NCBI GenBank assembly: GCA_947503135.1
Contig: CANNCQ010000010.1
Coordinates: 1-64,000, forward strand
From: an uncultured Aquimarina sp.
GTDB lineage: Bacteria > Bacteroidota > Bacteroidia > Flavobacteriales > Flavobacteriaceae
Direction of reading: 5' to 3'
DNA length: 64,000 nucleotides
The translations under genes and the position numbers were made by a program. This document shows positions 45,485 through 54,827 of the stretch, in pieces (positions within the stretch are counted from its first letter, which is position 1; every line of letters begins with the position of its first letter). Below the pieces are notes generated by a model. That model saw only the letters and a program-made list of their open reading frames with translations, searched no databases and had not been told where the DNA came from.

Positions 45485-48190
45485 TTGCAATACACTTTGA
45501 GGTATTTTTTTACATTTTTCTTCTGTTTATCTCTGAGTATAATTAGTGCTCAAGAAACAAATACTGAACTTTTAAATAAGACTTTAAAAGATTCTATCCC
45601 TGCCGAAATAACCGACATTAACCTTTTAGAGATTGATTCTACCGCTACTGATACAATAAAGAAAAAATCTTTTTTAAATGGTGACGTGACCTATAGTGCT
45701 AAAAACTATATGCGCCTCAATAGAAAAAACAATAAAATGTATTTGTATGAAAATGCAAAAATTAATTATACCGATTTAAATATTGAGTCGGGTAATATTG
45801 TTATAAATCAAGGAAAAAAAGAAGTTTACGCTAAGGGTATTATCGATACGGCAAAAGTATATAGTCAAACTCCTATTTTCACACAAGGCTCTAATGTTGT
45901 GGAACCTGATACAATTCGATTTAATTTTGAATCGAAAAAGGCTTTAATTTATAATTCCAAAACCTCACAAAACGAATTTAATATTGTGAGTGAAATCTCA
46001 AAGCGCGAAAATGATTCGGTGGTTTACATGAAAAATGTAAAATTTACAACTTCTAAAAACCTAGATGATCCTGAATATTATTTTTATGCACGTAGAATTA
46101 AATTCGTTCCTAAAAAGAAAATTATTACAGGTTTAGTAAATATGTATATCGCAGATGTACCTACACCTTTAGGCTTGCCGTTTGGTTATTTCCCTTTAAA
46201 ACAAGAGGCCGTTTCTGGGTTTATTATTCCTAGTTTTAATGATAGTAATAGTCGTGGTTTTACGTTTCAAAACGGAGGTTACTATTTTGCTATAAGTGAT
46301 TACTTAAATTTAACTTTGGTTGGAGATTACTCTACAAACAGTAGCTTTGCTTTAAGAGCAGATTCAAACTACGCTAAACGTTATAAATATAGTGGAAATC
46401 TTAGTTTACGATTTGAAAATAATTTAATTAGTGAAAGGGGCTTATCCGATTTCTCTAAGTCATCGAATTACAACATTCGTTGGTCTCATAGTCAAGACAA
46501 CAAAGCTACACCAAACTCAAGGTTTGGCGCTAGTGTTAACTTTGGTAGTAGTCAATTTTTCCGACAATCTACTAATCAATCTAATTTTGGTTCTGTTCTA
46601 AACAATACTTTAAGTTCGAATATTAATTACTCTAAAGTTTTTCCTGTAGAACCGCAAGTGGATTTTTCTACCGCTATAAACATTCAACAAAATAGCCAAA
46701 CCCAACAAGTAAATTTAAGTACACCAACTAGCCTAAATATTGGTAGAATTTATCCGTTTGCGCCAAAATCAGGAATAAAAAAAGGACTCATTCAAAATAT
46801 TAATTTTCAACCTTCTTCGAACTTAATAAATACTATTAATGTTGATGAAGCTGATTTATTCACTCAAAAAGCACTAGATACTGCTCAAATAGGAATTAGG
46901 CATAGGATACCAATATCTACCAATTTTAAACTTTTTAAGTTTATAAGTACTACTTTAAGTAGTAGCTATACTGAAAATTGGGTTTTCGAAACAAACAGAC
47001 TTCGTTTTGCCCCTACTGATGAATCCGCAGATAATCAAGGTGTTGTAACTGAAACAGTAAATGGTTTTGATTCTTTTAGAACCTATAATTTTGGTACTTC
47101 CTTAGGAACTACTATTTATGGAACCGTTAAATTTAATAAAGATTCCAAAATTAAAGCGATTCGTCACGTAATTAGACCGCAAGTTGGTTATAGCTACGGC
47201 CCTTCCTTTGATCAATTTTACGACCAATTAGTAATCCCTGGTAATACTGCTTTACAACAAGAAGAAACAATCCGTGAGTTTACTAGGTTTCAAGGCGGTG
47301 TTTTAGGACAACCAGGTAGGACCGAATCGAGCTCTCTAAACTTTTCGGTTGTAAATAATTTTGAAGCCAAGGTTACTGATAAAGACACTACCCAATTAGA
47401 ACCTAAAAGAATTAAGCTCTTAAATTCCCTTAACTTTTCATCAAGTTATGATTTCAGGGCTGATTCATTAAAACTCCGTCCTATTAATGTTAGTGGAAAT
47501 ATTCCTTTAACAGAAAAGCTTAATATTAACTTTAGAGGAGTATTGGATCCGTATGCTTTAAATAGTAATAATCAACGTGTAAACACACTAAATGTAAATA
47601 ATGGAGGTAGTTTACTTCGACTTACCAATGCAGGTGTAAACTTTGGCTACTCTTTCTCGAGTAAGGATTTTGAAAATCGGAAGAAAAATAAACATGACGA
47701 TAAAGATTTATTAAATCCCGAGAATGAAACCTTTAGAAATGGTGGTCGCCCCGATGATTTGTTTGGTGCACATACCAATTTTCAAAATGGTAAACTATTT
47801 GAGGAAGAATCACAGGAAGAAAAAGAAAAGAAAACAGATGTAAATTTTTATAATTATAGAATTCCATGGGATTTGCAACTTTCCTATAGCTTTAATTACT
47901 TAAATACAGCAAGGCAAGATCGAGTTTCTGCACAAACAATTTCTTTTTCGGGTAATGTTGAAATCGCTCCTCGATGGAAAATTGGAGCATCATCGGGTTA
48001 TGATTTTGTAAATAAAGGAATTACTTTCACCAACCTTAGATTTCAACGAGATTTAGAAAGTTGGAACATGAGTTTTAATTGGGTTCCTTTTAGTGCCAAT
48101 GCAACTTGGAATTTTTTCATAGGAATTTCCTCGTCAGTACTTAGTGATATTAAATGGGACAAACGTAGCGAACCCGACAGACGATTATAA
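45485..48190 (+). CDS. lptD: LPS-assembly protein LptD-like (OstA) outer-membrane protein
   Basis: 901 residues. There is a signal peptide (LRYFFTFFFCLSLSIISAQ), then an OstA-type N-terminal domain (about 60-220, KMYLYENAKINYTDLNIESG, INQGKKEVYAKGII), then a long region of alternating aromatic/polar strands expected of a beta-barrel. LptD inserts LPS into the outer leaflet together with LptE. No ATG precedes the signal peptide: TTG at 45485 or TTG at 45497 must start it. The second keeps a good signal peptide, so the true start may be 12 bp further in. proC follows within 21 bp. The Bacteroidota version is longer than E. coli LptD (784). Confidence 0.85.
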   Translation: MQYTLRYFFTFFFCLSLSIISAQETNTELLNKTLKDSIPAEITDINLLEIDSTATDTIKKKSFLNGDVTYSAKNYMRLNRKNNKMYLYENAKINYTDLNIESGNIVINQGKKEVYAKGIIDTAKVYSQTPIFTQGSNVVEPDTIRFNFESKKALIYNSKTSQNEFNIVSEISKRENDSVVYMKNVKFTTSKNLDDPEYYFYARRIKFVPKKKIITGLVNMYIADVPTPLGLPFGYFPLKQEAVSGFIIPSFNDSNSRGFTFQNGGYYFAISDYLNLTLVGDYSTNSSFALRADSNYAKRYKYSGNLSLRFENNLISERGLSDFSKSSNYNIRWSHSQDNKATPNSRFGASVNFGSSQFFRQSTNQSNFGSVLNNTLSSNINYSKVFPVEPQVDFSTAINIQQNSQTQQVNLSTPTSLNIGRIYPFAPKSGIKKGLIQNINFQPSSNLINTINVDEADLFTQKALDTAQIGIRHRIPISTNFKLFKFISTTLSSSYTENWVFETNRLRFAPTDESADNQGVVTETVNGFDSFRTYNFGTSLGTTIYGTVKFNKDSKIKAIRHVIRPQVGYSYGPSFDQFYDQLVIPGNTALQQEETIREFTRFQGGVLGQPGRTESSSLNFSVVNNFEAKVTDKDTTQLEPKRIKLLNSLNFSSSYDFRADSLKLRPINVSGNIPLTEKLNINFRGVLDPYALNSNNQRVNTLNVNNGGSLLRLTNAGVNFGYSFSSKDFENRKKNKHDDKDLLNPENETFRNGGRPDDLFGAHTNFQNGKLFEEESQEEKEKKTDVNFYNYRIPWDLQLSYSFNYLNTARQDRVSAQTISFSGNVEIAPRWKIGASSGYDFVNKGITFTNLRFQRDLESWNMSFNWVPFSANATWNFFIGISSSVLSDIKWDKRSEPDRRL

Positions 48191-48210
48191 ACAATTAAAT
48201 GAGTTATAAA

Positions 48211-49008
48211 ATGAAGTTACTAGTTATTGGTGGTGGAAATATGGGATTGACTTATGCTAAATCTATAGCTAAAAATTCCTCGGATGCAACTATTTCTATC
48301 TTAGAAAAATCCCCAGAAAAAATTCAAGAATTAAAAAAAGATACTTCTTTTAACATTTACAATACTATTGAAAATTGTCCTAAGGATATTGAAATTGTGC
48401 TATTAGCAGTAAAACCACAGGTAATTCAGCATGTATTTAAAGAAATATCTTCTTTTATAAACCATAAACAACTTGTTATATCTATTATGGCAGGAGTTAC
48501 CTTAAATACTATTGCACAAGGTTTAAATTGCCCAAAGGTAGTTCGAGCTATGCCTAATCTACCCTCGCAAGTAGGCGCTGGTGTTACTGGCTATTTTGCT
48601 TCTGAAAAAGTTACTCCTACAGATATAATAATAGTTACCCAAATTTTAGAAGCTACAGGAAGCGTTATAAAAGTAAAAACAGAAGATCAAATTGATGCAA
48701 TAACAGCTTTATCTGGTAGTGGACCCGCTTACGTGTTTTACTTTATGAATGCAATGATGGAGCAAGCTAAAGATTTCGGATTTTCGGAAGTAGAGGCTAA
48801 ATCAGTAGTATTAAATACTTTTTTAGGAACTTCTAAATTATTTGAATCTTCGGATTTAGAAGCTACAACATGGATAGAAAGAGTGACTTCAAAAGGAGGA
48901 ACCACCCATGCAGCACTCACTTCTTTTAATAACAACAAACTCAACTCATCAATTAAAGAAGGAACTATAGCCGCATACAATCGAGCGAAAGAGCTTTCAA
49001 AAGATTAA
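48211..49008 (+). CDS. proC: Pyrroline-5-carboxylate reductase
   Basis: 265 residues from the ATG at 48211 (MKLLVIGGGNMGLTYAKSIA), the family start; an ATG four codons earlier at 48199 is also possible. The Rossmann turn GGGNMG is followed by LLAVKPQ, RAMPNLPSQVGAG, and the proline-site ALSGSGPAYVFYFMNAMMEQ. MERVTSKGGTTHAAL-type end is present as RVTSKGGTTHAALTSF. It reduces pyrroline-5-carboxylate to proline with NADPH. It lies 20 bp after lptD on the same strand. Confidence 0.95.
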   Translation: MKLLVIGGGNMGLTYAKSIAKNSSDATISILEKSPEKIQELKKDTSFNIYNTIENCPKDIEIVLLAVKPQVIQHVFKEISSFINHKQLVISIMAGVTLNTIAQGLNCPKVVRAMPNLPSQVGAGVTGYFASEKVTPTDIIIVTQILEATGSVIKVKTEDQIDAITALSGSGPAYVFYFMNAMMEQAKDFGFSEVEAKSVVLNTFLGTSKLFESSDLEATTWIERVTSKGGTTHAALTSFNNNKLNSSIKEGTIAAYNRAKELSKD

Positions 49009-49123
49009 TTTTGACTTTAGATTTTTTTAGCACTGTAAAATAAATACCTCATTTTAACGTTTACGATTAGTTATACTTTATTATATTGAAATTGAAACTA
49101 ACTAATTCAAAAAACAAATTGAA

Positions 49124-50014
49124 ATGACTAATACTAAAACAACTTCTAAATCATCTAGAATAGCTATTGTTTTATTATCCCTTTTACTTATTGGGTCTAT
49201 TGCATATATATTAATGCAAAACACTCAAATAGAAAGCTCAAAACAAGCATTTAAGACAGAAAAGGCTATAAAAATTGAAGAACTAAAAGCTTTACAACAA
49301 GAGTACGATGACTTTTTACAAGAAAACCAAGTCAATAAAGAGGAAATTATTCAAACAAAAATAAGACTCAATCGTTTATTAGATTCCGTTCGAAATATTA
49401 AACCCGATTATAGTTTAGTCAACAAACTACGCTCTGTTAGAGACAATCTAAAACTTAGACTTAAAAGACTAGAACAAGAAAACAAGCAATTAAAAGAAGA
49501 TAATTTAAAACTTGTTACCGAAAATGATAGTGTTGTAAAACAATTAGACTCTACATTAGTCGTTTTCAATGAAGAAAAAGAAAAAAACAAAAAATTAAAT
49601 AAAATTGTTACTAAAGCTCAAAAATTAGTAGTTACAAGTATTACAAGTAAGCCTATAAGAATTAAAAAATCGGGTAAAGTCTCCCCTACCAATAGAGCTA
49701 AACGCGTTTCGGGTATTGAAGTTTGTTATGAAGTACCTGCAAACACAATTACTGAAGCAGGAGAAAAAGAATTTTACATTCAAGTAGTTTCACCTGCAAA
49801 AAAAGTTGTAGGAGGCAAATTTTACATGAATGATGCCGAAGGAAACTTTGTAAGCATTAGTAAAATATCAAAATTTAGGTACCAAAATAAAATCATAAAA
49901 GTATGTGATTATGTAGAGCCCTTACCTGGTGAAAATTTTACTGAAGGTAATTATGCCGTTAATGTTTTTCAAGGAACAAAGCTAATTAGTAGTTCTTCTA
50001 TACTACTCAAATAA
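49124..50014 (+). CDS. Coiled-coil membrane protein of unknown function
   Basis: 296 residues. A signal-anchor helix at about 13-30 (IAIVLLSLLLIGSIAYILM) is followed by a long charged coiled coil (about 40-165, with heptads such as LRSVRDNLKLRLKRLEQENK), then a globular C-terminal domain beginning near GIEVCYEVPANTI with two cysteines. Topology predicts the coil and head in the periplasm. A structural or linking role in the envelope fits the flanking lptD and OstA-like genes, but there is no direct evidence. A terminator follows. Confidence 0.7.
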   Translation: MTNTKTTSKSSRIAIVLLSLLLIGSIAYILMQNTQIESSKQAFKTEKAIKIEELKALQQEYDDFLQENQVNKEEIIQTKIRLNRLLDSVRNIKPDYSLVNKLRSVRDNLKLRLKRLEQENKQLKEDNLKLVTENDSVVKQLDSTLVVFNEEKEKNKKLNKIVTKAQKLVVTSITSKPIRIKKSGKVSPTNRAKRVSGIEVCYEVPANTITEAGEKEFYIQVVSPAKKVVGGKFYMNDAEGNFVSISKISKFRYQNKIIKVCDYVEPLPGENFTEGNYAVNVFQGTKLISSSSILLK

Positions 50015-50031
50015 TTTTTTATTAGTTATAA

Positions 50032-50067
50032 AAAAAAGAGGCTGTCAGAAAAAAGGCAGTCTTTTTT
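50032..50067 (+). terminator. Terminator after the coiled-coil protein gene
   Basis: A-run/T-run arms (50032-50039 and 50060-50067) are extended by ctgtc/ggcag pairing after a 2-nt bulge, giving an A/U-flanked hairpin with a U-run. It is 17 bp after the stop. The rest of the gap to 50299 shows only the -7 box below. Confidence 0.65.
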
Positions 50068-50275
50068 GTTTTACTATTGTTGTTCATTTTTTCTGAACTG
50101 TAAACTTTTAAGAACCATCGAAAGATTAGATGCCACATCCTAAGCTATTCGTCGTAATCATTATATAAATAGAGAAGGTGATCTTAAAATGATCTTTATT
50201 GTAGAGTTACAATAGAAGGTTGCGAGAAAAAATAATATCTATAAGTAATTCGAACGGTATTAAAATTTAAATAAA

Positions 50276-50283
50276 TAAATTTG
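50276..50283 (+). promoter_or_regulatory. Putative -7 element of the OstA-like gene
   Basis: TAAATTTG matches TAnnTTTG exactly and ends 16 bp before the TTG start at 50300. The -33 candidate (TTCG at 50249-50252) is poor. Confidence 0.5.
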
Positions 50284-50299
50284 TAAAAAATAATTAAAC

Positions 50300-52021
50300 T
50301 TGAATTTTTTCAAACTTACTACATATATAATATTATTACTTGTCGGTAGTGCGTCTGCTCAAACAGCAAAAGTAAAAGACACCTCCAAAGTAATACAAGT
50401 TATTTCTGACCGATTAGAAATAAACGAAGCTGAATTTCCGGGAGCCACACTTTTAAGTAAAGTAGATAATCAAGTATACCTAAAACACAATGGCATTGAA
50501 ATATGGTGTGACCAAGCCGTACATTATAGTGAAGATAAATTTGTAAAGGCTTATGGAAATGTCCGCATGAATCAAGGCGATACCATTAAAATGAAGAGTC
50601 AATATGCTGAATACAATGGTGCTTCCGAATTCGCTTATGCGAGTACTAATGTTTTTTTAGAAACACCCGAAAAAAACACCTTAAAAACGGACACCTTATT
50701 TTTTGACAAGCTAAAGCAGCAAGCCTATTATCGAAGTGGTGGTACGGTTACCGATACCGCTCAAAACACTTTAAAAAGTAAAATTGGACGTTATTTCTTT
50801 AAGAAGAAAAAATTTATTTTCACTAAAGATGTTAGTATTGTTAATCCCGAAAATACCGTTAAATCGGAACGCTTAGATTATTTTAATGAGATTGGAAAAG
50901 CGTACCTCTATGGCCCTTCTACCGTAAAAGGACAAGAAAGTACGTTATATTGTGAACGTGGCTTTTATGATACCAATAACGCTATTGGGTATGCTATAAA
51001 AAATGCTCGGGTTGATTATGATAACAGACGGGTATATGGTGATAGTATTTTTTACGACAGTAATAATAATTTTGCTTCGGCCACTAACAATATAAGGGTA
51101 ATTGATACCGCTAATCAAAGTTTAATAAAAGGACATTACGCCGAAGTATATAAAGCTAAAGATTCTGTTTTTATAACCAAAAGAGCGTTGGCTATATCAA
51201 AGCAACAAAACGATACTATTTTTATTCATAGTGATACTTTAATGGTGACTGGTATTCCTAACAAAAGGTTACTTCGAGGTTTTTACGATACTCGTATTTA
51301 CAAATCAGGACTTAGTGGTAAGTGCGATTCCATTAGTGTAGATCAAACTACTGGGTTCACCAAAATGATTAGAAATCCAATACTTTGGAACGGAACCAAT
51401 CAAATGACAGGTGATACCATTCAATTAATTTCTAATAAAACTACTAATAAATTGGATTCTTTAAAAGTTTACAATAATAGTTTTTTGGTGCAACAAGACA
51501 CGCCTAAATTAGGCTTTAACCAAATTAAAGGCGCAGTACTTTATGGGCTTTTCGAAGAAAATGAATTAAAGCAAGTCGATATTAATAAAAATACCGAAAC
51601 TATCTACTTTCAACGTAACGATAAACAAGAGCTTATTGGTATTAACAAAGTCGTTTCTAGTAGTATAAAAATTCTTTTTGAAGCTAAAGAAATGACCGAT
51701 ATCTATTACTATACTGATGTTGAAGGCACTTTATTTCAGGAAGAGAACATACCTGAAGAAGAACGAATTTTAAAAGGTTTAAATTGGAGAGCTGATGAAC
51801 GTATTGCTAGTAAAAAGGATTTATTTAAAGGAGAAAAACTTCCGTTGTTACCAAAAATACAAGGCTTGCCATTACCTGTAGAAGAGGATGACTTTTTTGA
51901 TAAAGAAACATTGGAGCGCTTATCGGAGCAAAAACAAGAGTTATCACGTTTTAAAGATGTTAAGTTAAATCCTCAAACTAAAGCTAGCACAAAAAATATC
52001 CTAAAAACTGAGAGTCCTTAA
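50300..52021 (+). CDS. OstA-like/LptA-related protein
   Basis: 573 residues from a TTG start that gives a good signal peptide (MNFFKLTTYIILLLVGSASA, cleavage after 20). The mature part opens as an OstA/LptA-type beta-jellyroll: HNGIEIWCDQAVHYSEDKFV, AYGNVRMNQGDTIKMKSQYA, TDTLFFDKLKQQAYYRSGGT. These repeats of strand pairs continue for about 400 residues, longer than E. coli LptA (185). It would carry LPS through the periplasm with LptD. The aminotransferase gene begins at the next base after the stop. LptA identity is inferred from domain type and the lptD gene 2 kb upstream. Confidence 0.75.
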   Translation: MNFFKLTTYIILLLVGSASAQTAKVKDTSKVIQVISDRLEINEAEFPGATLLSKVDNQVYLKHNGIEIWCDQAVHYSEDKFVKAYGNVRMNQGDTIKMKSQYAEYNGASEFAYASTNVFLETPEKNTLKTDTLFFDKLKQQAYYRSGGTVTDTAQNTLKSKIGRYFFKKKKFIFTKDVSIVNPENTVKSERLDYFNEIGKAYLYGPSTVKGQESTLYCERGFYDTNNAIGYAIKNARVDYDNRRVYGDSIFYDSNNNFASATNNIRVIDTANQSLIKGHYAEVYKAKDSVFITKRALAISKQQNDTIFIHSDTLMVTGIPNKRLLRGFYDTRIYKSGLSGKCDSISVDQTTGFTKMIRNPILWNGTNQMTGDTIQLISNKTTNKLDSLKVYNNSFLVQQDTPKLGFNQIKGAVLYGLFEENELKQVDINKNTETIYFQRNDKQELIGINKVVSSSIKILFEAKEMTDIYYYTDVEGTLFQEENIPEEERILKGLNWRADERIASKKDLFKGEKLPLLPKIQGLPLPVEEDDFFDKETLERLSEQKQELSRFKDVKLNPQTKASTKNILKTESP

Positions 52022-53203
52022 ATGAAAGAAGACTTTTTCAAATACCAAGCGCAAACTACCCCTTTCCCTTTAGCAATGGAAGTAGCTAATGCTAAAGGTA
52101 GCTACATTTATGATACCGATGGGAAAGCTCATTTAGATTTTGTCGCGGGAGTATCCGCCTGTAGTATTGGTCATTGTCATCCTGAAGTGATAAAAGCCAT
52201 TAAAAATCAAATCGATAGTTATTTACATGTAATGGTTTATGGTGAATACATCCAAAAGCCTGCTATTGAACTTACTAAGTTGCTTGCAAAACACTTACCA
52301 AACCCATTAAATAAGACTTACTTAACCAATTCCGGAACCGAAGCTATAGAAGGTTCTTTAAAATTAGTAAGAAGAGTTACAGGCAGAAGTGAAATTATAG
52401 CTGCCCATAAAGCCTATCATGGCAATACCATGGGCTCATTAAGTGTTATGGGCTATGAAGAACGTAAGCAAGCTTTTAGACCACTTATACCTGATGTAAA
52501 ATTCATTACTTTTAACAACGAGACTGATATTAATAAAATTACAAGCAAAACCGCTGGAGTAATTTTAGAAACTATTCAAGGTGGAGCAGGTTTTATTCAG
52601 CCCAAAAATGGATATTTAACTAAAGTAAAAAAGCGCTGTGAAGAAGTTGGTGCGCTATTAATTTTAGATGAAATACAGCCTGGTATTGGCCGAACAGGAA
52701 AATTATTTGGTTTTGAAAATTACAATGTAATTCCTGATGTAGTAGTTTTAGGAAAAGGGTTAGGTGGCGGAATGCCTGTGGGTGCTTTTACCGCGGCTTC
52801 AAAACATATGGATTTACTTTCTGATAATCCAATGTTAGGGCATATAACGACTTTTGGAGGAAATCCCGTTATTGCTTCCGCATGTTTAGCAACTATAAAT
52901 ACTATTATTAATTCCAAGTTAATACCTAAAACATTAAACAAAGAAATACTTTTTCGAAAGCACTTATTGCACCCACTAATAACAGAAGTAAGAGGTATTG
53001 GATTAATGCTAATTATAATGCTTCCTTCTGCCGATTTGGCTGTTGAGTTAGTTATGAAATGTAAAGAAAAAGGGTTAATTCTTTTTTTCTTATTATTCGA
53101 AAAAAAAGCTGTAAGAATTACACCTCCATTAACTATCTCTGATGAAGAAATATTATTTGGCTGTTCTATAATAAAAAAAACCCTTAACGAATTAAATAAT
53201 TAA
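52022..53203 (+). CDS. Class III aminotransferase (acetylornithine/ornithine type)
   Basis: 393 residues. It is a PLP fold type I, class III enzyme: DFVAGVSACSIGHCHPEVIK, TNSGTEAIEGSLKL, AYHGNTMGSLS, the Asp of LILDEIQPGIGRTG, and PLP Lys245 in VVLGKGLGGGMP. Relatives act on acetylornithine, ornithine, 4-aminobutyrate or beta-alanine with 2-oxoglutarate, and sequence inspection does not settle which. It begins one base after the OstA-like gene ends, so they share translation. There is no arg or gab cluster nearby. Confidence 0.87.
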   Translation: MKEDFFKYQAQTTPFPLAMEVANAKGSYIYDTDGKAHLDFVAGVSACSIGHCHPEVIKAIKNQIDSYLHVMVYGEYIQKPAIELTKLLAKHLPNPLNKTYLTNSGTEAIEGSLKLVRRVTGRSEIIAAHKAYHGNTMGSLSVMGYEERKQAFRPLIPDVKFITFNNETDINKITSKTAGVILETIQGGAGFIQPKNGYLTKVKKRCEEVGALLILDEIQPGIGRTGKLFGFENYNVIPDVVVLGKGLGGGMPVGAFTAASKHMDLLSDNPMLGHITTFGGNPVIASACLATINTIINSKLIPKTLNKEILFRKHLLHPLITEVRGIGLMLIIMLPSADLAVELVMKCKEKGLILFFLLFEKKAVRITPPLTISDEEILFGCSIIKKTLNELNN

Positions 53204-53257
53204 AACCATTGTAAAATAGGGTTTTAAACTAAAATTTGTTAATTTCATCAAAAAAAT

Positions 53258-54694
53258 ATGAAGAAAATATTTTCTAGCCTCTTAGCAATTGGTTTACTTT
53301 TTAGTAGCTGTGGCAATAATGACGATGATAATAATAGCTCAACGCTAAGTCCAAGCGAGATAAATTTATTTATATATAACGGTCTTAATGCTGTTTACTT
53401 GTATCAAGATGAAGTCCCCGATTTGGCTAACGATCGTTTTTCCAATGTTTCCGAAAGAAATAATTTTATTTCGAGAGCTGGTAGCCCTGAGTCTTTCTTT
53501 GAAACATTAACTACTGTAGAAGACCGATTTAGCTGGATTGTAGATGATTTTGAAGAACTCGAAAGAAGTTTTGAAGGAACTTCTTTAAGTAGTGGAATGA
53601 AGTTTTATATCGTACCTTTTTCTAACGGAGGAAATGAAAGGCTTATTGTTGTATACGATGTGGTTAAAAATAGCCCTGCTGACAATGTTGGTATAAAACG
53701 AGGTATGTTTTTTACTCTAATTAACGGCCAGCAAATTAATGTTAATAACCAAAATAAACTTTTTACCGATACCTCTTTTAGTTTAACTGAAGGTATTATT
53801 GATAGTAATAATAGTTTTGTTATTACCGATAATGTTGTAACTATTAATAAAATTGAACTTACAGAAAATCCCATTGCTATTTCAAAAGTAATTCCTGTTG
53901 AAAACAGTAGAATAGCCTACATACAATACAATGGATTTGTAAGTAATTTTGACGAAGAACTCAATGATGTTTTTGGTAACTTCAAAAATGAAAATGTTAC
54001 TGATTTAGTACTTGATTTTAGATATAATGGAGGTGGTTCTGTAGCATCGGCTGATGCACTTATGGGAATGATTACAGGCGATTTGGAAAATGAAATTTTT
54101 GCCAAAATTAGGTACAACTCAAATATTACCGCTCAAGTAAGTGCTGAAAACTCACTATTAAGATTTTCTAATAAAACATTTAACGAAAACACCCCTTTAA
54201 ATTCATTAAATCTTAACAAAATTTATGTAATTACCTCCAAAGAACAAACAGCCTCTGCTAGCGAATTAGTAATTAATAGTCTCAAACCTTATATAGATGT
54301 GGTAGTTATTGGTGACGAAAGGGGAACTGTAGGAAAATCTCAAGGTTCAAATACTATATATGATTCTCCTTCTTTATTTTCTAAAGAAAATGTAAATCCA
54401 AATCACACCTATGCAATGCAACCTTTAATATCTGAGTTAATAAATAGTAATAATGTAAGAGTAGACCCTATTACAGGTATACTACCTAATATATTAATAC
54501 AGGAAGACTTTACAAACCTAGGTGTTTTAGGTTCGCCAGAAGAAAGATTGCTAAAAGTGGCAATAGACGAAATCACTGGTCGAAATATACTCAGCTTAAA
54601 AAAAGTATCTTCTAATCCATTTGGAAAAATTATTGGTAATGAATCAATGTACAAGAAAAATTATCAACGTATGTATCACAATATTCTACAATAA
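53258..54694 (+). CDS. S41 family lipoprotein peptidase
   Basis: 478 residues. A lipoprotein signal peptide ends in FSSC with Cys18, followed by an Asp/Asn-rich GNNDDDNN linker typical of Bacteroidota surface-exposed lipoproteins. A PDZ-like segment (SPADNVGIKRGMFFTLINGQ) precedes the S41 core: LVLDFRYNGGGSVASADALM, then the catalytic Ser in ASASELVINSL and the Lys in GTVGKSQGS. This matches the Ser-Lys dyad of C-terminal processing-type proteases. Its substrate is unknown. A terminator follows. Confidence 0.88.
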   Translation: MKKIFSSLLAIGLLFSSCGNNDDDNNSSTLSPSEINLFIYNGLNAVYLYQDEVPDLANDRFSNVSERNNFISRAGSPESFFETLTTVEDRFSWIVDDFEELERSFEGTSLSSGMKFYIVPFSNGGNERLIVVYDVVKNSPADNVGIKRGMFFTLINGQQINVNNQNKLFTDTSFSLTEGIIDSNNSFVITDNVVTINKIELTENPIAISKVIPVENSRIAYIQYNGFVSNFDEELNDVFGNFKNENVTDLVLDFRYNGGGSVASADALMGMITGDLENEIFAKIRYNSNITAQVSAENSLLRFSNKTFNENTPLNSLNLNKIYVITSKEQTASASELVINSLKPYIDVVVIGDERGTVGKSQGSNTIYDSPSLFSKENVNPNHTYAMQPLISELINSNNVRVDPITGILPNILIQEDFTNLGVLGSPEERLLKVAIDEITGRNILSLKKVSSNPFGKIIGNESMYKKNYQRMYHNILQ

Positions 54695-54757
54695 AAAAAA
54701 TGGAACGTTCTTATTAGAATAACATCTAATAAATAACGTTAAATATATATTTATTAC

Positions 54758-54791
54758 AAGCCCAATAACTACAATATTATTGGGCTTTTGT
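54758..54791 (+). terminator. Terminator of the S41 peptidase gene
   Basis: An 11-bp perfect stem (54758-54768 with 54777-54787, core aagcccaataa / ttattgggctt), 8-nt loop, then TTG and a T-rich tail. Confidence 0.85.
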
Positions 54792-54827
54792 TATTTTAGC
54801 ATATTACTCAAATGTGAAAAATAATAC

